Source: Acidimicrobiaceae bacterium
Lineage (GTDB): Bacteria; Actinomycetota; Acidimicrobiia; Acidimicrobiales; UBA10347
Assembly (NCBI GenBank): GCA_003485885.1
Contig: DNHM01000540.1
Location: 1-11,391 of the forward strand
Direction: 5' to 3'
DNA: 11,391 bases
Shown: positions 6,621-11,391 of the stretch, piece after piece
Layout: every line of letters starts with the position of its first letter
How positions within the stretch are numbered: position 1 is the first letter of the stretch
Position numbers and translations under genes: made by a program
The notes under the pieces: generated by a model
Seen by the model: only the letters and a program-made list of their open reading frames with translations
The model's database searches: none
Told to the model about the DNA's origin: nothing

Positions 6621-7790
6621 TCACTTCTCGCTTTTACGGCGTCGCTCCACCATCTGGGCTAGGTGTTTCTCACCATTCATGGGTTCGGTGTGGCCCTTGG
6701 CTGCCGCAGGGCCCATGTCCGGGAGCGTGATACGGCCGGCTGGAATTAGGAGCTCGAAGCGTTGCCGTTGCGGAAGCCCACATTGCATGTCGTCGCACGC
6801 CTGCCAGCGCACTTCACCCCTGATCGTGACCACCCTCTGTCCGTCGACCTGGTCGCCTGCTGTGCCGTTCTGCGTGATGGGCTGTCGCAGGGTGATGTCA
6901 CCGTCGTAGACGTCGAGGGTTTCGCCGGTGCCGCTGAGAGTGAGGGGCCGGGTATCGGGCTTCACCGTCTCGAACGCCATGAGGCCCGGCGTGTCGTCGA
7001 GCTCAATCGAGGCCGCGACCATACCCTCAGGTACCGGATCGTCGTAGAGATGTTGGCCGTGCGGAACCGAGAAGCGAGCGACCAGGTCGCGCTGGGTACC
7101 CGGAGGTAAGTCAGGGCCCTCGATGTCGATCGTGACCTTCACGTCTTCGACCGGCGTGGTGTCGGCTGGTTCGAGCGTGAAGTCATTGCCCCTGACCGCA
7201 GCGATTAGCTGCTCGGGGCCGACCCGGACTGCGAGGCTGTGCTCGAAGAACTTGTGCGTGATCACGCCCGCATCGTCGATGACATAAGTGCCGGGGAAAG
7301 GGATGCCATACCAGGGGTGGTCGTCGGGCGGTATGAGGGTGTTGAGAATGCCGAAGGACTCGATGACTACCAAGTCGGGATCTGACAGGAGCGGAAAGGT
7401 GATGTGGTGGGCTGCGCTGAAGTCGGCCAAGGCGTCGGGCTCGTCGTAGCTAACGGCATACAGCTCAACACCGGCCTCTACGAGTGCTTCGTATCCCCGT
7501 TGCAGCTCGACCAGCTGCGTGCGGCAGGGTGGTCACCAGACTGCGGACCGAAAGAAGACGACCACCGCGGGCTTGCCCGCCCGGTCACGATGAAGGTCGA
7601 CCGTCGAGTCGTTGTGGTGGCGAGCGACGATGTTCGGGAGCGGGGTGCCAACATCGGGCCCGGTAGGGAACTCTCCCTTCGGATCACGTCGTGGCCCGTT
7701 GCCGGGCTTCACCGGCCCGGCAAAGCCGTCGATGTCCAGCCAGAGCTTTCCGGGGCCAGGGTTCGCCGTGGTTTCGACTTCGATCTCCAT
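6621..7790 (-). CDS. Selenocysteine-containing redoxin fused to a DsbD-alpha-like domain
   Basis: A 389-residue protein if the TGA at 7535-7533 is decoded as selenocysteine. Residues about 50-200 form an AhpC/TSA-type thioredoxin fold: GTPLPNIVARH, then AVVVFFRSAVW, Sec86, PPC (Cys89), TQLVELQRGYEALVEAGVELYAVSYDEP, FPLLSDPD and the cis-Pro region FPGTYVID. Cysteine homologues have CxxC where this has UxxC. Residues about 215-350 resemble the DsbD N-terminal domain, with WQACDDMQCGLP holding Cys332 and Cys337 (CX4C). No signal peptide or membrane segment is seen, so a cytoplasmic thiol or peroxide reductase is likely. No other stop interrupts the frame. ATG 7790 is chosen; a TTG at 7796 is possible and neither has a clear ribosome site. 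It follows the kinase gene by 75 bases in the same frame. A pseudogene is the main alternative. Confidence 0.82.
7497..7524 (-). promoter_or_regulatory. Candidate bacterial SECIS element
   Basis: Downstream of the TGA on the minus strand come 14 bases, then GCAGCT (7518-7513), the loop GGTCG (7512-7508) and AGCTGC (7507-7502): a perfect 6-bp stem with a 5-base loop. A lower stem CCG (7524-7522) with CGG (7499-7497) can form across a small CAC/AA internal loop. The apical loop begins 20 bases after the TGA and its first two bases are GG. Known bacterial SECIS elements place a small loop about 16-37 bases after the UGA with a guanine among the first two loop bases, which SelB reads. The fit is by inspection; no folding energy was computed. 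Confidence 0.75.
7533..7535 (-). other. In-frame TGA, predicted selenocysteine codon
   Basis: TGA lies between the Trp codon of FFRSAVW and the codons for PPCRTQL. It occupies the position of the first cysteine of the redox-active CxxC. The frame is open on both sides, from 7790 down to the true stop at 6623-6621. Codon 86 of the product when counted from the ATG at 7790. Confidence 0.8.
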
Positions 7791-7865
7791 GGACAAACGG
7801 TACTTACGCTGCCCGACGTCGTCAATGTGGGCGGATTGTTGGGAGAGTCGTGCCGGGTGTGGGAC

Positions 7866-8972
7866 TCAGATCAGCAGCGCCTGGGCGGCGTCGATGAGTA
7901 AAGGAAGCCGCTCGGCGACCGTCTCATGGCGCTCGTTCGATGAGTTACCCATCTTCCACCGGTGGTGGAGTTGTTGCACCACGACGCCGGTTTTCCACTG
8001 GGCGAACGCGTCGTACCAGCCTGCTTTGGAGACATCGAAGCCGGTGCGCGCTCCATATCGTTCAGTGATCTCGGCTCGGGTGGGCAGGCCCATCGCTGCC
8101 ATGCCGTCGTGGCTTGCTCGTATGGCTTCACCGTCTACGGGGTCGGGCCAGTAGTTGAGCAGAGTGCCCAGGTCGGCGAGAGGATCGCCAAGTGTGGTCA
8201 TATCCCAGTCGAAGAAGGCGATCACATGGTCGGGGTCGGTGGGGTCGAACATGCAGTTGTCGAGCTTGATGTCATTGTGCACCAGCGAGACACGCTGCGG
8301 ATCGGGCAAGGTCGATTCAAGGCGTGCGTGCAGCGCTGCCATGGCCTGGTCATAGGCAGGGTCAGCGACAAGATCCCAACGCTTCTTCCAACCGGCGACC
8401 TGGCGGGCCATAAAACCGTCGGGACGGCCGAGGTCTCCCAGCCCAGCAGTCACGGGATCCAAGAGGTGGAACTCGGCCATGGCATCAACGAGAGCCATGC
8501 CCATGCGATGCCCGACCCGGTCATGATGACGCATCGTTGGTGGGATCACACCTCGAATGACCTCGCCATGGCGGCGCTCCATCACAAAGAAATCGGCGCC
8601 GGCCACATCGTGGTCGTCGCACAACACGTACGCCCGAGGCGCCTTGTCGAAGCTTCGCCACAGCTGCGATAGCACTTTGTATTCGCGCCGCATGTCGTGG
8701 GCACCAGGCGCAATCGTGCCGAAGGGAGGTCGGCGCAGGACCAGTTCGTGGTCACCGAACGCAATGAGATAGGTCAGGTTCGCCGACCCGTTCGGGAATT
8801 GGCGCACGTGAAACTCACCGCTGTTGATGAGTTCTGGCGGGAGTTCGAGCCGCAATAATGCCTCGATGGCGCCCCAGTCGAGGTCCTCGCCTGACCGGAC
8901 GACATCGGTCTCGGGTTCGGGTATGTCGTGAAAGGGATCGACCGGTGTGTCTTCACTAGAAGGAGCAGTCAT
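7866..8972 (-). CDS. Phosphotransferase family protein (APH fold), ACAD10/11-type kinase
   Basis: A 368-residue aminoglycoside-phosphotransferase-fold protein. The N-lobe has the glycine-rich FPNGSANLTYLI at about 59-70 and ELVLRRPP with the nucleotide-contacting basic residue. The C-lobe has the Brenner-type catalytic loop LVHNDIKLDN with His232, Asp234 and Asn239, then FFDWDMTTLGDPLADLG with metal-binding Asp255. The sequence resembles the kinase half of mammalian ACAD10/ACAD11 and the separate bacterial kinases that phosphorylate hydroxyacyl-CoAs, not antibiotic-resistance kinases. The matching dehydrogenase is at 1939-3195. ATG 8972 is preferred; a TTG at 9008 would add 12 residues. No ribosome site precedes 8972, so a leaderless transcript is possible. 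It is followed by the redoxin gene and is divergent from the PaaI-type thioesterase. Confidence 0.87.
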   Translation of the reverse strand: MTAPSSEDTPVDPFHDIPEPETDVVRSGEDLDWGAIEALLRLELPPELINSGEFHVRQFPNGSANLTYLIAFGDHELVLRRPPFGTIAPGAHDMRREYKVLSQLWRSFDKAPRAYVLCDDHDVAGADFFVMERRHGEVIRGVIPPTMRHHDRVGHRMGMALVDAMAEFHLLDPVTAGLGDLGRPDGFMARQVAGWKKRWDLVADPAYDQAMAALHARLESTLPDPQRVSLVHNDIKLDNCMFDPTDPDHVIAFFDWDMTTLGDPLADLGTLLNYWPDPVDGEAIRASHDGMAAMGLPTRAEITERYGARTGFDVSKAGWYDAFAQWKTGVVVQQLHHRWKMGNSSNERHETVAERLPLLIDAAQALLI

Positions 8973-9034
8973 AAGAGAATCATCGATGCCAGGCACCGCT
9001 AGAAGCAAGCTGAGGTGCTGGCTGGGAGGACGAA

Positions 9035-9040
9035 TAGGGT
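9035..9040 (+). promoter_or_regulatory. Possible -10 box of a leaderless promoter
   Basis: TAGGGT lies 7 bases before the ATG at 9048. A TANNNT hexamer at this spacing would start the transcript at or next to the ATG, a common leaderless arrangement in actinobacteria. No good -35 is visible. The same bases could instead serve as a weak AGGG ribosome site. Confidence 0.35.
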
Positions 9041-9047
9041 CACACCT

Positions 9048-9461
9048 ATGACCGACAACGACGCCAACGATTCACCAGAGGAATACGGGGAGTTCCCGCT
9101 GAAGTCCTATCTGGGGATGGAGATGACTGGCGATGAACCTGGCGTCGGGATTGCCACGCTCGACATTGGACCTGAACATCTGAACCCGAACGGTGTGGTG
9201 CACGGTGCAGTTCTGTTCGCGTTGGCCGACACCGCTATGGGTAAGTCAACAATGAGCGTGATCGAGGAACCCGGCGTGTATTGCGCGAGCATCGAGGTCT
9301 CGCTGCGGTTCATTCGACCGGCCATGTCGGGCGGCATGACGGCGACAGCAACGGTGGTAAAACGGGGCCGCAGCATCGTGCACCTCGAAGCACGCGTTGT
9401 GGGCGACGACGAACGGCTCCTCGCAACCTCGGCCGGCACCTTCGCCATCTTGGGCGGTTAG
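9048..9461 (+). CDS. PaaI-family hotdog thioesterase
   Basis: A 137-residue single-hotdog protein of the PaaI/phenylacetic acid degradation thioesterase family, which hydrolyses aryl- or acyl-CoA esters as a tetramer. The signature NPNGVVHGAVLFALADTAMG spans residues 46-65; Asn48, His52, Gly53 and Asp61 match the conserved nucleophile/oxyanion region. The later strands YCASIEVSLRFIRPA and VKRGRSIVHLEARV are typical. The ATG at 9048 is preferred to one at 9015 because the added 11 residues look non-conserved and because TAGGGT sits just upstream. It diverges from the kinase gene, and its TAG stop overlaps the TAA stop of the convergent acyl-CoA synthetase by 3 bases within the shared four-base TTAG. 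The pairing suggests a role in clearing CoA esters made by that synthetase. Confidence 0.88.
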   Translation: MTDNDANDSPEEYGEFPLKSYLGMEMTGDEPGVGIATLDIGPEHLNPNGVVHGAVLFALADTAMGKSTMSVIEEPGVYCASIEVSLRFIRPAMSGGMTATATVVKRGRSIVHLEARVVGDDERLLATSAGTFAILGG

Positions 9462-11119
9462 AGAACTCTCGGGGTTTCGGCAAGGTCAGCGCGCAACTTG
9501 TACTTCAGGATCTTGCCGCCGACAGTCTCGGGAAAGCTGTCCATGGCGATGACCCGCTTCGGCGTTTCGAAGCCTGCTAGTCGGTCGCGGCAGAACGCGA
9601 TCACTGCCGATTCGTCAAACTCCTCGTCCGGCGCAAGGATCACACAAGCCGTTACCATTTCGCCCCAGGTGTCGTCAGCAACCCCAACGACGGCAGCACG
9701 GGCGATGGATGGATGCTGTTGCAGCACTGATTCAACGCGGATCGAGGAAACGTTTTCGCCGCCGGACTTCACCATGTCCTTGTAGCGATCCACCATGATC
9801 CGGTGGCTGTCTTCGTCATAGGTGAAGGTGTCGCCGGAGTGCATCCAGCCGCCCTTGAAGGCCTCTTTGGTTGCTTCGGGATCGCCGTAATAACCGGAGA
9901 ACATGGCGGGCGATCGATACACCGCTTCTCCGTGGACACCGGGCTGGCCGCGCAAGTCATTGCCGTCAGCGTCCATGACGGTTGACCCCAGCAGGGGCGC
10001 TGGCACGCCGACATAGTTTTGCGCTGGCGCGGTTGCTTCGAACAACTCTCGGTGCCGATTCAGGAAGAAGCGATGAGGCGCCAAACATTCGGTCTGGCCG
10101 ATGAGTTCCCAGCAGACAAGGTCAGGGCGGGTCAGCGCTTCGAACGCCTCGAATGATTGTGGGTCAAGTGGCGCCCAGGCGTAGAACATCGATGTCATGG
10201 CAGACAGGTCATAGGTGTCAGGGTTCTCGTGGCACTCGCGAATGAGGCCTTCGATGAACTGCGGTGATCCACCAAACAGGCAGGTCACGTCCTCGTCTGT
10301 GCACGCCTGGGCCATCTCTTTGCCGTCGGGTTTGCTTCCCATGATCACGGTGCCACCCGCCATCAGGGGGCCAAACACCATGAGATGGTCGCCGATGTGG
10401 AAGGTCATGGGGGTGAAGGTTGCATGCCTCAGATCTTGTTCGTGTTCCAACCCTCGGGTCATCGACATGATCTGGCTCATGGCACACATGTAGGTGTAGG
10501 TGTGCGAGATCATCACCGCTTTGGGCTTGGCAGTTGTGCCAGATGTGAACAGCACTTCCCAAATATCGTCGCCGTGGATGGTGACGTCTGGTTCATCGGT
10601 GCTCTCATCAGCGATGAAGTCATCGAAGGAAGCCACGTCACCGCCGTCGGGGCCACCAATCATCATGATCGGCGTCAGCCCGGTCGCGATCAAGTCATCG
10701 CCATGAGTTTCCCATTGCGCCGCGTCGGCGATCACGAACTCAGCGCCGACACGCTCTAGGCAGTCGATGATCACGTCGGGCGCCATCATGATATTGACCG
10801 GCGCTGCCACCAGGCCCGCTTTGGCGATTGCGACCTTGGAGAGCCATGCCTCGACCGAATTCTCAACCAGCATCGCGACGCGGGCTGCCGGGGGAAGCCC
10901 TCTAGCCAAAAGCCCGTTGGCCACGCGGTTGATGAGACCGTTGGCTTGGGCATAAGTGACCCGGGCATGTGCTGGGTTCACGGTGGCTTCGGGAGTCGCT
11001 ATCAAACACTCTTTGTCTGGTGTACTCCAGGTGATGCGCTCGATGACGTCGCCAACCGAGACCCGGTTCCAGCGCTGATCGTTACGGCGGTTGCGAAAGC
11101 TTTCGACATCAATATCCAT
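9458..11119 (-). CDS. Acyl-CoA synthetase / AMP-dependent ligase (ANL superfamily)
   Basis: A 553-residue adenylate-forming enzyme that activates a carboxylic acid with ATP and CoA. The phosphate-binding loop LFTSGTTAKPKAV lies at about 190-202 with Ala in place of the usual Gly before KPK. Further motifs are ELIGQTE at 338-344, MHSGDTF with Asp430, the hinge region VDRYKDMVKSGGENVS at about 443-458, and the catalytic lysine in VGGKILKYKLR (Lys536). Length and motif order are normal for medium-chain or unusual-acid ligases; the acid is unknown. The ATG at 11119 is chosen because AAGGGTG lies 5 bases upstream. A second ATG at 11134 overlaps the MBL gene's stop as TGATG and would add 5 residues. 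It is thus translationally linked to the lactonase-like gene upstream. Confidence 0.93.
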   Translation of the reverse strand: MDIDVESFRNRRNDQRWNRVSVGDVIERITWSTPDKECLIATPEATVNPAHARVTYAQANGLINRVANGLLARGLPPAARVAMLVENSVEAWLSKVAIAKAGLVAAPVNIMMAPDVIIDCLERVGAEFVIADAAQWETHGDDLIATGLTPIMMIGGPDGGDVASFDDFIADESTDEPDVTIHGDDIWEVLFTSGTTAKPKAVMISHTYTYMCAMSQIMSMTRGLEHEQDLRHATFTPMTFHIGDHLMVFGPLMAGGTVIMGSKPDGKEMAQACTDEDVTCLFGGSPQFIEGLIRECHENPDTYDLSAMTSMFYAWAPLDPQSFEAFEALTRPDLVCWELIGQTECLAPHRFFLNRHRELFEATAPAQNYVGVPAPLLGSTVMDADGNDLRGQPGVHGEAVYRSPAMFSGYYGDPEATKEAFKGGWMHSGDTFTYDEDSHRIMVDRYKDMVKSGGENVSSIRVESVLQQHPSIARAAVVGVADDTWGEMVTACVILAPDEEFDESAVIAFCRDRLAGFETPKRVIAMDSFPETVGGKILKYKLRADLAETPRVL

Positions 11120-11133
11120 GGAGACACCCTTCA

Positions 11134-11391
11134 TCAGGAGTTGGTTGGTGGGGGCAGTGGTCGGTCGAGTCGGACCGCGATGCCGTCTAGGCCGGGGCCA
11201 GCTATGTCAAAACGCTGGAGCACCAGAGGATCGTGGCCGGGCACCACCAGCTCGGGTCGATCTGCCAGTCGTTGCAGTGTGTCGAAGGCCTCGAGCATGG
11301 CGCCGATGTCGAACACGATCGGGAACGGCCGTTCGGCCTCGAAGTTCTCGTAGTAGTGGGTGGCATCAGAGGCCAGGACCAGCCAGCCGAT
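11134..11391 (-). CDS. MBL-fold metallohydrolase, AHL-lactonase-like, 3' part only
   Basis: The last 85 codons of a gene entering from the right edge. The visible product has LASDATHYYEN, in which the Asp would bridge two zinc ions, then FPIVFDIGAMLEAFDTLQRLA and VVPGHDPLVLQRF, with the His of PGHDP as the last zinc ligand. This C-terminal pattern is typical of the N-acyl homoserine lactonase-like branch of the metallo-beta-lactamase superfamily. The HxHxDH motif would be outside the window. Its stop shares a base with an alternative start of the acyl-CoA synthetase, so the two form an operon. A plausible joint role is opening a lactone and activating the resulting hydroxy acid, but this is inference from gene order. 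Confidence 0.8.
   Translation of the reverse strand: MGWLVLASDATHYYENFEAERPFPIVFDIGAMLEAFDTLQRLADRPELVVPGHDPLVLQRFDIAGPGLDGIAVRLDRPLPPPTNS

Noticed and set aside
6621..7790. Redoxin locus as a decayed pseudogene.
   Set aside because: Only one stop, no frameshift, intact motifs on both sides, stop at the catalytic Cys, and a SECIS-like hairpin behind it. It stays the main alternative until the Sec machinery is found.
6621..7796. Redoxin locus as two separate genes, a short protein ending at the TGA and a second one starting at a TTG at 7430.
   Set aside because: The 34 codons between the TGA and that TTG encode conserved redoxin sequence in the same frame, and the TTG lies inside the fold with no ribosome site.
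7791..7868. The TGA ending the kinase gene as a second selenocysteine codon, since kinase and redoxin share a frame.
   Set aside because: The kinase ends with a normal C-terminal helix, the 25 codons after it look non-coding, and I see no suitable hairpin.
1..11391. tRNA, rRNA, CRISPR arrays, insertion sequences, phage or toxin-antitoxin genes.
   Set aside because: No repeat-spacer pattern, transposase motif, terminal repeats or RNA-gene signature was seen by eye on either strand.

Overview
This is an 11.4 kb stretch of ordinary-looking bacterial catabolic genes with one striking exception: a redoxin gene interrupted by an in-frame TGA that is best read as selenocysteine. The DNA is GC-rich, genes are tightly packed on both strands, and F420-type luciferase-like oxidoreductases, TesB and PaaI thioesterases, an ACAD11-like dehydrogenase and a possible leaderless TAGGGT promoter are all present. 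That combination suggests a high-GC actinobacterium, perhaps of the Acidimicrobiia. A SAR202-type Chloroflexi origin is a less favoured alternative. There is no ribosomal or other phylogenetic marker, so this placement is inference.

Layout. 1-1832 (minus strand): an ABM-fold small protein, then two tandem luciferase-like oxidoreductases, the second cut by the window edge, with a strong hairpin between them. 1939-3195 (plus): an ACAD10/11-type acyl-CoA dehydrogenase, divergent from the ABM gene. 3201-5027 (minus): a two-domain rhodanese followed at once by a TesB acyl-CoA thioesterase. 5028-5360: a divergent intergenic region. 5361-6521 (plus): an enolase-superfamily acid-sugar dehydratase resembling L-rhamnonate dehydratase. 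6621-8972 (minus): an APH-fold kinase followed by the redoxin. 9048-9461 (plus): a PaaI-type thioesterase. 9458-11391 (minus): the end of a lactonase-like MBL hydrolase overlapping or abutting an acyl-CoA synthetase.

The special locus is 6621-7790. Reading it from the start, the protein reaches the expected redoxin active site (FFRSAVW), meets TGA, and continues in the same frame with PPC and more than 300 further codons of sensible protein. The TGA sits exactly where the first cysteine of a CxxC motif belongs, giving UxxC. Fourteen nucleotides after the TGA the mRNA can form a 6-bp perfect stem capped by the loop GGUCG, which fits the bacterial SECIS rules. The rest of the protein is a DsbD-alpha-like domain with its own CX4C pair, so this looks like a fused selenoprotein redox relay. 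An annotation pipeline that treats TGA only as stop would split it into two genes or call it a pseudogene.

How the genes may work together. The acyl-CoA synthetase, APH-fold kinase, ACAD11-like dehydrogenase and two thioesterases are the parts list of a CoA-linked acid degradation route. The kinase/dehydrogenase pair is the split form of the fused ACAD10/ACAD11 proteins, a type of pair linked to removal of 4-hydroxy groups from acyl-CoAs. The genes are spread over several transcription units, so the shared pathway is inference.
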